Shown here piece by piece: positions 46,086 through 54,219 of a stretch of DNA of 64,000 nt. Positions within the stretch are counted from its first letter, which is position 1; each line of letters opens with the position of its first letter. Under the pieces are notes generated by a model, which ran no database searches, was not told the DNA's origin, and saw only the letters and a list, made by a program, of their open reading frames with translations. The position numbers and the translations under genes are program-made. Source of the DNA: Longimicrobium sp. (GTDB lineage: Bacteria > Gemmatimonadota > Gemmatimonadetes > Longimicrobiales > Longimicrobiaceae); NCBI GenBank assembly GCA_036389795.1, contig DASVWD010000126.1, positions 1-64,000 on the forward strand, written 5' to 3'.

Positions 46086-46114
46086 GGTACGAAAGAGAAG
46101 AACGAGCCGGACGG

Positions 46115-46663
46115 CTACTGGATGAGGCGTAGCTTGACGGTGTTGGCGATGCGGCGCTCCAGCTCGGTGGTGCTGGTGCACACCACGGACTGCTGGCTGT
46201 TCCCCGGCTGCCGCGCGGTGGCCTGCACCAGCGAGAGCACGCCCGTTTTCTCGGCCGTGGTGCGCTGGAGCTGGGTGACCACCGAGAGCGTCACCGTGTA
46301 CGAGTTCGCGTTGGAAATCCCCATGTTGTTCCCGCACTCCACGAACTGCGAGAGCGGGGCGCTGCCCAGGCGCCTCCGGACCGACATCTCCCGCTGCCCG
46401 TACACGAACCCCGCCGGGTCGATCACGCCGGCCTCGCCGATCCCGAGCTCCTGGAAGACCTGCGGCAGGACCGCCCAGACCCGCTCGAGCGGGGCGGTGA
46501 CCTCCGTGGCCGCGGTGATCGTGGGCGAGATGGCCTCCATCCGGTAGTTGTCCAGGTCTTCCTGGCGCAGCTCGCGGCTCTGGGGCGCGGGCGAGGCCGA
46601 GCCGGTGCCCGACGTGCCGCACGCCGCCAGGCCGAAAAGGAGAAGGAAGCTGCACTTCCGCAT
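46115..46663 (-). CDS. Small lipoprotein, unknown function
   Basis: A 182-residue protein with lipobox LFGLAAC (C15) and a serine/alanine linker. The folded part (about 45-182) has TAATEVTAPLERVWAVLPQVF, FVYGQREMSVRRRLG and a C-terminal TTELERRIANTVKLRLI. Two cysteines in the mature domain (near VECGN and VVCTS) could pair. Family not recognised. Confidence 0.6.
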   Translation of the reverse strand: MRKCSFLLLFGLAACGTSGTGSASPAPQSRELRQEDLDNYRMEAISPTITAATEVTAPLERVWAVLPQVFQELGIGEAGVIDPAGFVYGQREMSVRRRLGSAPLSQFVECGNNMGISNANSYTVTLSVVTQLQRTTAEKTGVLSLVQATARQPGNSQQSVVCTSTTELERRIANTVKLRLIQ

Positions 46664-46760
46664 GGGGGTGGCTCCGGGTCGGGTGGGGAAGGAACGGCGG
46701 GAGGGTGAGCGCGCGCGGCGCCGTGCCCAATGTGCGCTCAGGTCACCCGCCGCGCAACGA

Positions 46761-46813
46761 CTTTCACGCGACGGGCGGGTATTCTCTGCTCGCTCTGCTG
46801 CTCCGCGCGAGAC
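46761..46813. repeat. Family C repeat, degenerate copy 5
   Basis: CTTTCACGCGACGGGCGGG-TATTCTCTGCTCGCTCTGCTGCTCCGCGCGAG retains only the right arm of family C. It lies just past the stop of the metalloprotease-like gene (46856). Confidence 0.45.
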
Positions 46814-46855
46814 GTTTTGGTGCCCGCGCCCGGATCGGAGCGCAGGCGGCGCTCC

Positions 46856-47647
46856 TCACGCCGGAGCCGCGCCGGTCGTGACGTACAGCCGCCACTCGTC
46901 CCACACGGCGTCGAGCTCCGCGCCGAAGATGGCCCGGAACTTCGTGCGCACCGCGGCCCCGCCGTCCGCGCGCCGCATCTCGCGAAAGATGCGCTTCACC
47001 GTCTCCAGGCCGCGCGTGTCGACCAGGAAGCGCACGAACGAGCCCGCGAGCGGGTAGCTCAGCCCATCCTCGAAGCCCCGGAACGACGATTCGCTCGCGA
47101 TCAGCTGCTCGAGCGGCGGCACGCGCCCCTGCTGCCACATCTCGCGGGCAATGTCGTGGACGCTGCGGTTGCCCCACCGGGGGACCAGGTTGCCGGCCAC
47201 AGGGTCCACATGGAAGGCGACGGCGACCCCCTCGTCGAAGAACGCCGGCCCGCTCCCGATCGCGGCGATCACCACCACGTGCACGGTCTCGTGGTTGTCG
47301 TTCGGCCAGATGGTGTGCACCTCGTAGCGGTCGGGGTAGGCGATGCCGTTGCCGTCCACCCCCATCACGCTGCGCTTGTGGGCGCGGTCGCGGTACTTGA
47401 AGTACTCGATCTTGCGCGTGAGGGCCACGTTCCAGGTAGACAGGAGCCAGGCGTGGTAGGCCTCCTGCCAGTCCGAGTAGACCTGGTCGCCCGCCGCGTA
47501 GTGGAAGACGAAGTGCTCCGTCTCGCGCCGCTCCGACAGCTGCTCCGCGGGAGAGGCGGGACCGTCGCCGCCGCAGGCGGACGCCGCGAGCAGCGCCGCG
47601 AACAGCAGCGCGAGGGCGGGCCGGGCCGGCGGGGAGTGGATGCGCAT
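46856..47647 (-). CDS. HExxH metalloprotease-like lipoprotein
   Basis: A 263-residue protein with lipobox LAASAC (C25). HETVH and the downstream FFDEGVAVAF give a gluzincin-like arrangement similar to peptidase MA. SYPLAGSFVRFLVDTRG near the C-terminus also matches that family. Extracytoplasmic. The related protein at 1819-2652 has HELTH and NEGVATY. Substrate unknown. Confidence 0.7.
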   Translation of the reverse strand: MRIHSPPARPALALLFAALLAASACGGDGPASPAEQLSERRETEHFVFHYAAGDQVYSDWQEAYHAWLLSTWNVALTRKIEYFKYRDRAHKRSVMGVDGNGIAYPDRYEVHTIWPNDNHETVHVVVIAAIGSGPAFFDEGVAVAFHVDPVAGNLVPRWGNRSVHDIAREMWQQGRVPPLEQLIASESSFRGFEDGLSYPLAGSFVRFLVDTRGLETVKRIFREMRRADGGAAVRTKFRAIFGAELDAVWDEWRLYVTTGAAPA

Positions 47648-47766
47648 CTCGGACGATCCTGCGGGAGGGTGGATCGGGAGGGATCTGCGGAGGAGAGAAG
47701 AACGCGGGTTCGGGATACGCGGGAGGAGAGGGAATGTTCCTGATCCCGCGTCCGGTAAAACGACTT

Positions 47767-47835
47767 TTCTCACGCAGAGCAGCAGAGTCAGCAGAGAACA
47801 CCATCTCCTCTGCTGACTCTGCTGCTCTGCGTGAG
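47767..47835. repeat. Family C hairpin repeat, copy 6
   Basis: CTCACGCAGAGCAGCAGAGTC and GACTCTGCTGCTCTGCGTGAG are perfect complementary arms. It abuts the displaced copy of the fabF 3' end at 47853. If that copy was once the gene's own end, this hairpin was its terminator. Confidence 0.7.
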
Positions 47836-47852
47836 CCCTGAAGTTTTCCGTC

Positions 47853-47923
47853 CTACCCGTCGAAGCGGCGGACCGCCAGGCAGACGTTGTGGCCGCCGAA
47901 GCCGAACGAGTTGCTGAGCGCCA
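47853..47923 (-). pseudogene. fabF 3'-end fragment (distal direct repeat)
   Basis: 71 bp matching 48953-49023 at 69 positions. It encodes the last 22 residues of FabF plus the TAG stop. Both differences are synonymous (two valine codons). It has no upstream fabF body, so it is a dead fragment. It marks the far edge of the FRG-gene segment. Confidence 0.85.
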
Positions 47924-47966
47924 TGCCACCAACAACACTCCAGCCGCGGCAGCCCATGGTATGGTT

Positions 47967-48821
47967 TTATGAAGGGCGAGAGGTTGGGGTCTGCACGAAG
48001 GCGTCGAACGCGAGAACGGTTCGGAAGAGCGCCATTTGCGCGGCCCCTTCGACTTCCGGATAGACCGTCCCGTGGTGGATGCCCATGGAGTCCAGGTCGG
48101 CGAGAGCCGTCTTGTAGTTGGAAGCGGGAAGCAGGAACTTGAACAGAGGCCGCCCTTCTTCCCCATGTTCCTCGACGTACTCCTCCAGAGTCAGATAGGG
48201 AGTCCTCGAGAGGGTGAATTTCCCGGACTGGTTTCGGATGCGCTTGTTTCCGAAGGAGGGGACGTCTACGACCTCGACGCCATAATGACTCGACCAGATG
48301 GGATGCCGGGAATCGAGCACCCAGACCACGATCTCCTGATCGTGCTGTCCCCACAAGGCCGTCGAGTTATATGCGAAGAACGCTGCGATGTAGGGGCTTT
48401 CCGTCCAATCGAGCAACCGGGTGGGAAGCCCGTAGTGCTGCCCGAGGGCGAGAAAAAGCGAGTCGTTTTCACGCACCTCGGCGGGAACCTGCTCTCCCTC
48501 GAGGTTGCGCTTGAAGAGCGTGAGCAAGTCTTCCGCGATCAGCAGCCGTTTCGACTTGGACTGATGCGAGAACATCCTGTCGAAGGTGGAGGTCAGTCTC
48601 CAGTTGGGATTGCTGTGCCCCCGGAAGAGAAAATCCCCACGATGGAAAGGAGCACCCGGGAACAGATGCTCGCAGAAAGAGGCCTTGAACTCTTCCCAGG
48701 AGTTGAACCGAACGAAGGGAATCTTCCCATGGATACCCGTTTCCATTTTGGACATCCTCATGCTGGTACTGAAAGCAGCGAGAAAGGATACTATCTTGAA
48801 TTCGGGAGCGGCGAAAAGCAA
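47967..48821 (-). CDS. FRG-domain protein, probable accessory/defence gene
   Basis: A protein of up to 284 residues. The FRG signature is clear: FLFRGHSNPNWRLTSTFDR (about 65-83) and FLALGQHYGLPTRLLDWTES with IAAFFAY. FRG proteins are found in phage-defence and toxin-like contexts; their activity is not settled. The first 22 residues may be upstream of the true start (MSKMETGIHGKIPF fits better). Base composition is visibly lower in GC than the surrounding fab genes. It sits between two 71-bp copies of the fabF 3' end, so it was acquired by recombination at that site. Confidence 0.85.
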   Translation of the reverse strand: MLFAAPEFKIVSFLAAFSTSMRMSKMETGIHGKIPFVRFNSWEEFKASFCEHLFPGAPFHRGDFLFRGHSNPNWRLTSTFDRMFSHQSKSKRLLIAEDLLTLFKRNLEGEQVPAEVRENDSLFLALGQHYGLPTRLLDWTESPYIAAFFAYNSTALWGQHDQEIVVWVLDSRHPIWSSHYGVEVVDVPSFGNKRIRNQSGKFTLSRTPYLTLEEYVEEHGEEGRPLFKFLLPASNYKTALADLDSMGIHHGTVYPEVEGAAQMALFRTVLAFDAFVQTPTSRPS

Positions 48822-48895
48822 TCATGTTCTTCGAAAGCTGAAGGCTGGTCGCGCCATGCGCAACTCCGTGCGCTCCCTTGCTCGGATACCATAAA

Positions 48896-48928
48896 ACGAC
48901 CCTTCTCCCGCCGGGGGAGAAGGGTCGT
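48896..48928 (-). terminator. fabF terminator
   Basis: A perfect 14-bp stem ACGACCCTTCTCCC / GGGAGAAGGGTCGT with a 5-nt loop, followed on the minus strand by TTTTAT. It is 25 bp after the fabF stop. Confidence 0.8.
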
Positions 48929-48952
48929 CTGGTTCGGACGAGGCGTCCGCCG

Positions 48953-49023
48953 CTACCCGTCGAAGCGGCGCACCGCCAGGCACACGTTGTGGCCGCCGAA
49001 GCCGAACGAGTTGCTGAGCGCCA
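48953..49023 (-). repeat. fabF 3'-end direct repeat (proximal copy)
   Basis: The partner of 47853-47923. The repeat begins exactly at the stop codon and runs 71 bp into the gene. Homology stops sharply at both ends. Confidence 0.85.
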
Positions 49024-50200
49024 GCCGCACCGGGCGCTCGCGCATCCCGTCGGTGGCGTAGTCCAGGTCGCAGTCCGGGTCGCGCTCGTGGAAGTTGATG
49101 GTGGGCGGGATCTTCCCCTCGCGGCACACCAGCGCGCTGATCACCGCCTCCACCCCGCCCGCCGCGCCCAGCGTGTGCCCCGTCATCGACTTGGTGGAGC
49201 CGACCACCACCTCGTAGGCGCGCTCGCCCAGGACGGTCCTGATCGCCGCCGTCTCGTTCTTGTCGTTGGCGGGCGTGGAGGTGCCGTGGGCGTTGATGTA
49301 GTCCACGTCCCCGGGCTCCGCCCCCGCCTCCTTCATGGCCAGGCGCATCGCCCGCACCGCGCCCTCGCCCCCCTCCGCCGGCGCGGTGATGTGGTAGGCG
49401 TCGGCCGTCTGCCCGTAGCCCACCACCTCGGCGATCACCGTCGCCCCACGTCGCCGGGCGTGCTCCAGCTCCTCCAGCACCAGCATCCCCGCCCCCTCGC
49501 CCAGCACGAAGCCGTCGCGCGTGGCGTCGAACGGGCGGCTGGCGGTCTCGGGCGAGTCGTTGCGCTCCGAGAGCGCCTTCATCGAGGCGAAGCCGGCGAT
49601 GGTGAGCCCCGTGCAGCTCGCCTCGGTGCCGCCCGCCAGCATCACGTCCGCCTCGCCGTGCTTGATGGAGCGGAAGGCGTTGCCCACCGCGTGCGCGCTG
49701 CTGGCGCACGCCGAGACGGTGCAGTAGTTCGGCCCCCGGGCCCCGTAGCGGATGGAGACCAGCCCCGCCGCGATGTCGGAGATGAACATCGGCACGAAGA
49801 AGGGGGACACGCGCGAGGGCCCGCGCTCGATCAGGCGCGAGTGCTGGTCCTCGAAGGTGTTGATCCCCCCGATCCCGCTGCCGATGATCACCCCGAAGCG
49901 GTCCATGTCGACCCCCTCGCGGCTCTCCTCGAGCCCCGCCTCGCGCATGGCCTGCACGCTGGCCGCGATGGCCAGCTGGCTGAAGCGGTCGGTGCGCTTG
50001 GCCTCCTTGCGGTCGATGTAGGGGTCCGGCTCGAAGCCCTTCACCTCGCAGGCGAAGGTGACGTCGTAGCCCGTGGGGTCGAACTGGGCGATCCGGGCCG
50101 CGCCGCTCTTCCCGGCGAGCAGGGCCGCCCACGAGCTCGCCACGTCCAGCCCCACGGCCGAGATCAGCCCCGTCCCCGTGATCACGACTCGGCGGTTCAT
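48953..50200 (-). CDS. fabF: 3-oxoacyl-ACP synthase II
   Basis: A 415-residue KAS II. Active-site cysteine lies in YCTVSACASSAHA, the histidines in NAHGTSTPANDKNE and KSMTGHTLGAAGG, and a C-terminal glycine-rich segment NSFGFGGHN. It elongates acyl-ACP, including the unsaturated branch. Upstream in-frame codons are not used; the ATG at 50200 starts MNRRVVITGTGLI. It is the last gene of the fab cluster in the direction of transcription. Its final 71 bp are duplicated 1.1 kb downstream. Confidence 0.97.
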   Translation of the reverse strand: MNRRVVITGTGLISAVGLDVASSWAALLAGKSGAARIAQFDPTGYDVTFACEVKGFEPDPYIDRKEAKRTDRFSQLAIAASVQAMREAGLEESREGVDMDRFGVIIGSGIGGINTFEDQHSRLIERGPSRVSPFFVPMFISDIAAGLVSIRYGARGPNYCTVSACASSAHAVGNAFRSIKHGEADVMLAGGTEASCTGLTIAGFASMKALSERNDSPETASRPFDATRDGFVLGEGAGMLVLEELEHARRRGATVIAEVVGYGQTADAYHITAPAEGGEGAVRAMRLAMKEAGAEPGDVDYINAHGTSTPANDKNETAAIRTVLGERAYEVVVGSTKSMTGHTLGAAGGVEAVISALVCREGKIPPTINFHERDPDCDLDYATDGMRERPVRLALSNSFGFGGHNVCLAVRRFDG

Positions 50201-50210
50201 CTCACCCAAA

Positions 50211-50262
50211 GTCCTTAGTCCTAAGTGCTCAGTCCTGAGTCCCCAGTGCCCAGTGCCCAGGA
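50211..50262. repeat. Tandem AGTCCTTAG/CAGTGCCCAGTGCCC repeat
   Basis: Consecutive 7-10 bp words (AGTCCTTAG, TCCTAAGTG, CTCAGTCCTGAG, CCAGTGCCCAGTGCC) directly upstream of fabF. It is the same word family as 31810-31922 and 52015-52050. Confidence 0.6.
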
Positions 50263-50282
50263 TTCGCTTCGTCGATCTCCCG

Positions 50283-50412
50283 CAGGGGCGAGGCCTGCCT
50301 CGCCCGTCCCGCCCCCGCGCGGATCCACGCCGCACGCGCGGAAGGCCGCCCCGCAGCCTCGCGCGGTTTGCGAGGCTTCCTGCAGTTGTAGCCGCGGCTT
50401 CAGCCGCCCGGC
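50283..50412. repeat. Partial family D plus family E copy 4
   Basis: GCAGGGGCGAGGCCTGCCTCG is a family D fragment at 50283-50303. At 50357-50412 CAGCCTCGCGCGGTTTGCG AGGCTTCCTGCAGTTGTAGCCG is a full family E unit. It occupies the 290-bp gap between acpP and fabF. Confidence 0.65.
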
Positions 50413-50441
50413 GCACCCGCCCGGCCACCCCCAAACACAAA

Positions 50442-50482
50442 GGTGCCGCACGCGGGCGCCTTCCGCCCGGGCGTGCGGCACC
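50442..50482 (-). terminator. acpP terminator
   Basis: GGTGCCGCACGC / GCGTGCGGCACC outer stem with an inner GGGCG/CGCCC stem. T-rich TTTGTGTTT follows on the minus strand. It is 11 bp after the acpP stop and may separate acpP from fabF expression. Confidence 0.75.
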
Positions 50483-50492
50483 CCCGAAGGGC

Positions 50493-50732
50493 TCAGGAGC
50501 CCTGGTGGTTCTGGATGTAGTCGATGGCGTCGCCGACGGTCTGGAGCTTCTCGGCCTCCTCGTCCGGGATCTCCATCCCGAACTCCTCCTCGAACGCCAT
50601 CACCAGCTCCACGGTGTCCAGGCTGTCGGCGCCCAGGTCCTCCACGAAGGAAGCCTCCCGCGTCACCTTCTCCGCCTCGACGCCCAGCTCGTTGATGATG
50701 ATGTCCTTGACCTTCTGCTCGATGTCCGCCAT
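50493..50732 (-). CDS. acpP: Acyl carrier protein
   Basis: A 79-residue acidic protein with the phosphopantetheine attachment serine in [19 protein letters not shown] (S37). All features of AcpP are present, including the C-terminal [15 protein letters not shown]. It carries growing acyl chains. It lies between fabG and fabF as in many bacteria. High expression is likely. Confidence 0.98.
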   Translation of the reverse strand: MADIEQKVKDIIINELGVEAEKVTREASFVEDLGADSLDTVELVMAFEEEFGMEIPDEEAEKLQTVGDAIDYIQNHQGS

Positions 50733-50810
50733 TGCGCGTGCTCCTGAATGGGTTGGCTTCCGGACCGGGTTCTCGTCGGTTCTGGGGGCCGCCTGGCGCC
50801 GCCCCGCCCC

Positions 50811-51545
50811 TCACATCACCATCCCGCCGTCCACCACCAGCACCTGCCCGGTGATGTACGACGCGCCCGGGCCCGCCAGGAAGCGGACCACCGGAGCGAT
50901 GTCCTGCGGACGGCCCAGCCGCCCCAGCGCGATCTGCTGCATCAGCGCGCCGCGGGCCGCCTCGGGGAGCTCGGCCGTCATGTCGGTCTCAATGTATCCG
51001 GGGGCGACGGCGTTGACCAGAACCCCACGCGAGGCCAGCTCCTTCGCCACCGCCTTGGTCATCCCGATGAGCCCCGCCTTGCTGGCCGCGTAGTTCGCCT
51101 GCCCCGCGTTGCCGGTGATCCCGACCACCGAGCTGACGTTCACGATGCGCCCCGCGCGCTTCTTCATCATCCCGCGGGAGACGGCGCGCATCAGGTTGAA
51201 GGCCCCGCGCAGGTTGGTGTCCACCACCGCGTCCCAGTCCTCGTCCTTGATGCGCATCAGCAGGTTGTCGCGCGTGACGCCGGCGTTGTTCACCAGGACG
51301 TCGACGCCGCCCAGGTCGGCCTCCACCCGCTTGACCAGCTGGTTGCACGCCTCGGGGTCGGCCACGTCGCAGCCGTAGCCGCGGTGCCCCTCGCCCGGGA
51401 GGCTCGCCGCCGCGGCCTGCGCCCGCGCCTCGTCGCGCGCCACCACGGCGACCCTCGCCCCCGCGCCGGCCAGCTCCTCCGCGATCGCCAGCCCGATCCC
51501 GCGCGACCCGCCGGTCACCAGCGCCACCTGCCCCTGTAGCTCCAC
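50811..51545 (-). CDS. fabG: 3-oxoacyl-ACP reductase
   Basis: A 244-residue short-chain dehydrogenase from a GTG start ([18 protein letters not shown]); an upstream ATG at 51578 would add 11 residues. Cofactor loop TGGSRGIG, catalytic serine in NVSSVVG, YAASKAG with the Tyr/Lys pair and [11 protein letters not shown]. It reduces 3-oxoacyl-ACP with NADPH. Length matches the family. 505 bp of repeat-rich spacer separate it from fabD. Confidence 0.96.
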   Translation of the reverse strand: MELQGQVALVTGGSRGIGLAIAEELAGAGARVAVVARDEARAQAAAASLPGEGHRGYGCDVADPEACNQLVKRVEADLGGVDVLVNNAGVTRDNLLMRIKDEDWDAVVDTNLRGAFNLMRAVSRGMMKKRAGRIVNVSSVVGITGNAGQANYAASKAGLIGMTKAVAKELASRGVLVNAVAPGYIETDMTAELPEAARGALMQQIALGRLGRPQDIAPVVRFLAGPGASYITGQVLVVDGGMVM

Positions 51546-51771
51546 CCTGTGCCTCCGCTCGCGGGTTCGAAACTGCATCGACTGCAACTGCTTGAACTTC
51601 GCTGTTCGGGCGTGTCCCCCTGGCGGGGGCCGGGCTGCGCGCGCCGTAGGGCACGATACGACCGTGCCCAACGGCGCCGGGCCACGGTCGCGCCAAACCC
51701 CACGGCGCGCCCGCGTCCCGGCCCTCCGGGCGCGCATCCCTCACGCGGGTCTCGCCACGGCGACGAATTCC
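51546..51771. other. Gene-free spacer between fabG and fabD, proximal part
   Basis: No gene is seen. A GGGTTCGAA word near 51563 is not part of a tRNA. The fabG promoter may be here if it is not transcribed from fabD. Confidence 0.4.
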
Positions 51772-51874
51772 GTAGGGGCGAGCCTGCGAGTCCGTGCGGA
51801 GGCCGCCCCGTCGCGATCGCCCGCCTCCCGCACACGCACCGGCATCCGGCGGTCGAGGCAGGCCTCGCCCCTAC
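51772..51874. repeat. Intergenic mirror repeat, family D copy 3 (opposite orientation)
   Basis: GTAGGGGCGAGCCTGCGAGTCCG begins and GTCGAGGCAGGCCTCGCCCCTAC ends, the reverse order of copies 1 and 2. Followed at 51901-51959 by a CCCTCTCCC...GGGAGAGGG mirror element. Confidence 0.7.
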
Positions 51875-52014
51875 GTCCCGCACCGAAGCCCGTAAAGTCC
51901 ACCCTCTCCCGAAGTTGGGAGAGGGTTGCCGCTCTCAGGCGGCGGGTGAGGGCCCCCCACGGCGGCACCGGCCCCTGCCTCCCGCACCCGATCCCAACCC
52001 ATCGGTTCCCGGGC

Positions 52015-52050
52015 ACTGGGCACTGGGCACTGGGCACTGGGCCCTGGGCA
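52015..52050. repeat. Tandem GGGCACT repeat
   Basis: About five head-to-tail copies of CTGGGCA (7 bp) directly downstream of the fabD stop. A shorter set follows fabH at 53190-53216. Confidence 0.75.
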
Positions 52051-52992
52051 CTATCCCCCCAGGAACCCCTCGATCTGCTCCACCGTCCCCAGCGCCGTGC
52101 CCATCCCCGCCGCCGCCGGGTCGATGCGCTTGAGCATCCCGGTGAGCACCTTCCCCGTGCCCACCTCCAGGAAGCGCGTCACCCCCAGCTGCAGCATCGT
52201 GCGCACCGACGCCGTCCAGCGCACCGTGCTGGTCAGCTGCTCCACCAGCAGCAGCCGCGCCTCCGCCGCGTCGCCGACGGGCGACGCCGTCACGTTCGAG
52301 ACCACCGGGAACAGCGGGTCGCGGAACTCCACGGCGTCCAGCTGCTCGCGCAGCCCCGCCTCCGCCACCGCCATCAGCGGCGAGTGGAAGGCGCCCGACA
52401 CGTTCAGCCGCTGCACCTTCTTCGCCCCGGCCGAGACCAGCATCGCGCTCGCCCGCTCCACCGCCTCCAGGTCGCCCGAGACCACCACCTGCCCCGGCGA
52501 GTTGAAGTTGGCGGCGACCACCACCGAGTCCTCCGTGCTCGCCTCGCGGCAGACGCCCTCCACCACGTCGTCGTCGAGGCCCAGCACCGCCGCCATCGTC
52601 CCGGGCCGCTGCCGGCCGGACTCGAACATCAGCTCCCCGCGCCGGCGCACCGTGCGGAGCGCGTCGCCCAGCCCCAGCGACCCCGCCGCGTGGTAGGCGC
52701 TGAACTCGCCCAGCGAGTGGCCGGCCGCGCAGACCACGTCCAGGTCCGCCGCACGCACGACGGCCCACGCCGCGGCGCTGTGCGCCAGCAGCGCGGGCTG
52801 CGCGTTGCGGGTGAGCGTGAGCTCGTCCTCCGGGCCTTCCCAGCAGAGCTTCGACAGGCCGAAGCCGAGCGCCTCGTCCGCCTCCTCCCACACCCGGCGC
52901 GCCTCGGGCCAGCGCTCCGCCAGGTCCTTTCCCATCCCCACCGCCTGCGACCCCTGTCCGGGGAAGAGCAGGCCCACGCGCTCTCCGGCCAT
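52051..52992 (-). CDS. fabD: Malonyl-CoA:ACP transacylase
   Basis: A 313-residue enzyme beginning MAGERVGLLFPGQGSQ. The active-site serine lies in GHSLGEFSAYHA, with QPALLAHSAAAW and a C-terminal GVTRFLEVGTGKVLTGM. It transfers malonyl from CoA to ACP. The start is set at the family-typical position; the frame runs open upstream. Spacing to fabH is 225 bp with repeats. Confidence 0.96.
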   Translation of the reverse strand: MAGERVGLLFPGQGSQAVGMGKDLAERWPEARRVWEEADEALGFGLSKLCWEGPEDELTLTRNAQPALLAHSAAAWAVVRAADLDVVCAAGHSLGEFSAYHAAGSLGLGDALRTVRRRGELMFESGRQRPGTMAAVLGLDDDVVEGVCREASTEDSVVVAANFNSPGQVVVSGDLEAVERASAMLVSAGAKKVQRLNVSGAFHSPLMAVAEAGLREQLDAVEFRDPLFPVVSNVTASPVGDAAEARLLLVEQLTSTVRWTASVRTMLQLGVTRFLEVGTGKVLTGMLKRIDPAAAGMGTALGTVEQIEGFLGG

Positions 52993-53081
52993 CACGGTCT
53001 CACCGGTTGCAGTCTCCGTCCCGCTCCGACGATCAGTGAACCCCTGCCATTCGCGCCGAAGCCCGCCCTCGCGCTGAGTTC

Positions 53082-53216
53082 TCCCCCTTTCTCCCATTCA
53101 TTGGGAGAGAGGGGGCCGGGGGGAGAGAGGGCCTCCCAGGTCGGCGACGATGCTCGCGCCTCACCCGAATCCCGCCCGTGCAGTTCCTGGGCACTGGGCA
53201 CTGGGCACTCGGCACC
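53082..53216. repeat. CT-rich mirror element and GGGCACT tandem between fabD and fabH
   Basis: CCCCCTTTCTCCCATTCATTGGGAGAGAGGGGG is a hairpin at 53085-53120. Then GGGCACTGGGCACTGGGCACT at 53190-53210 precedes the fabH stop. This is non-coding spacer. Confidence 0.65.
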
Positions 53217-53217
53217 G

Positions 53218-54219
53218 CTACAGCCGCACCACGTTGGCGGCCCAGGTGAACCCGGCGCCGAACGCCACCATCAGCACCAGGGAGCCCGGCCCGGCACGCC
53301 CCTGCTCCACCGCCTCGTCCAGCGCCACCGGGATCGAGGCGCTCGACATGTTGCCGTAGCGGTCCACGTTGATGAACACCTTCTCCGGTGGGATCTTCGC
53401 GTACTTGGCGGTGGCGTCGATGATCCGCATGTTCGCCTGGTGCGGCACCAGCAGGTCGATCTCGGCGGAGCTGACCCCCGCGCGGGTGAGCGCGCTCTCG
53501 GCCGCCTCGCACATGGCGCGCACCGCCGACTTGAACACCTCGGGGCCCGCCATCTTCACGTAGTGGCTCCGCTCGTCGAGCACCGCGATGTCCAGCGGCA
53601 TCCTGGCCCCGCCGCCCGGGCGCCAGAGCAGCTCGGCCAGCGTGCCGTCGCTCTTCATGTAGCCCGAGAGGATGCCGCGGCCGTCGCCGTTGGCCGCCTG
53701 CACCACCGCCGCCCCCGCCCCGTCGCCGAAGAGCACGCAGGTGGCGCGGTCGGTCCAGTCGATGATCGACGACATCTTCTCGGTGCACACCACCAGCACG
53801 CGCTCGGCCTGGCCCGCCACGATGTGCGCCTCGGCCAGGGAAAGGCCGTACAGGAAACCCGAGCAGGCGGTGGCGTAGTCGTAGGCCGCGGCGTTGCGCG
53901 TTCCCAGCAGCGCCTGGATGTCGCACGCCGTCGACGGCAGCAGCCGGTCGGGGGTGGCGGTCGACACCAGGAGCATGTCCACGTCCTCGGGCCCGAGCCC
54001 CGCGCGCTCCAGCGCGATGCGGGCGGCGGCCGCGCCCATGTCGGCCGCGCCCACCTCCTTCTCCGAGATGCGGCGCTCGCGGATCCCGGTGCGGGTGCGG
54101 ATCCACTCGTCGCTCGTCTCCACCATCCGCTCCAGGTCGGCGTTGGTCACCACCTTCGGCGGGTTGAAGCGGCCGGTGGAGACCAGCCGCGCGCGCGGAG
54201 TCCTGGCTGCCTGGATCAT
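53218..54219 (-). CDS. fabH: 3-oxoacyl-ACP synthase III
   Basis: A 333-residue KAS III. Catalytic cysteine in YATACSGFLYGL, histidine in VPHQANMRI and asparagine in RYGNMSSASI. It starts the fatty-acid chain from acetyl- or branched-chain acyl-CoA and malonyl-ACP. The ATG overlaps the plsX stop. Primer specificity, which would set branched or straight chains, cannot be read here. Confidence 0.97.
   Translation of the reverse strand: MIQAARTPRARLVSTGRFNPPKVVTNADLERMVETSDEWIRTRTGIRERRISEKEVGAADMGAAAARIALERAGLGPEDVDMLLVSTATPDRLLPSTACDIQALLGTRNAAAYDYATACSGFLYGLSLAEAHIVAGQAERVLVVCTEKMSSIIDWTDRATCVLFGDGAGAAVVQAANGDGRGILSGYMKSDGTLAELLWRPGGGARMPLDIAVLDERSHYVKMAGPEVFKSAVRAMCEAAESALTRAGVSSAEIDLLVPHQANMRIIDATAKYAKIPPEKVFINVDRYGNMSSASIPVALDEAVEQGRAGPGSLVLMVAFGAGFTWAANVVRL

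Noticed and set aside
47853-49023. Classic tRNA-type genomic island with integrase
   Set aside because: The repeats come from fabF, the segment is only 1.1 kb and no integrase or transposase is encoded.
51558-51578. GGGTTCGAAACTGC, which resembles a tRNA T-arm
   Set aside because: No acceptor, D- or anticodon stems can be paired around it, and the flanking bases do not form the 5-bp T stem.
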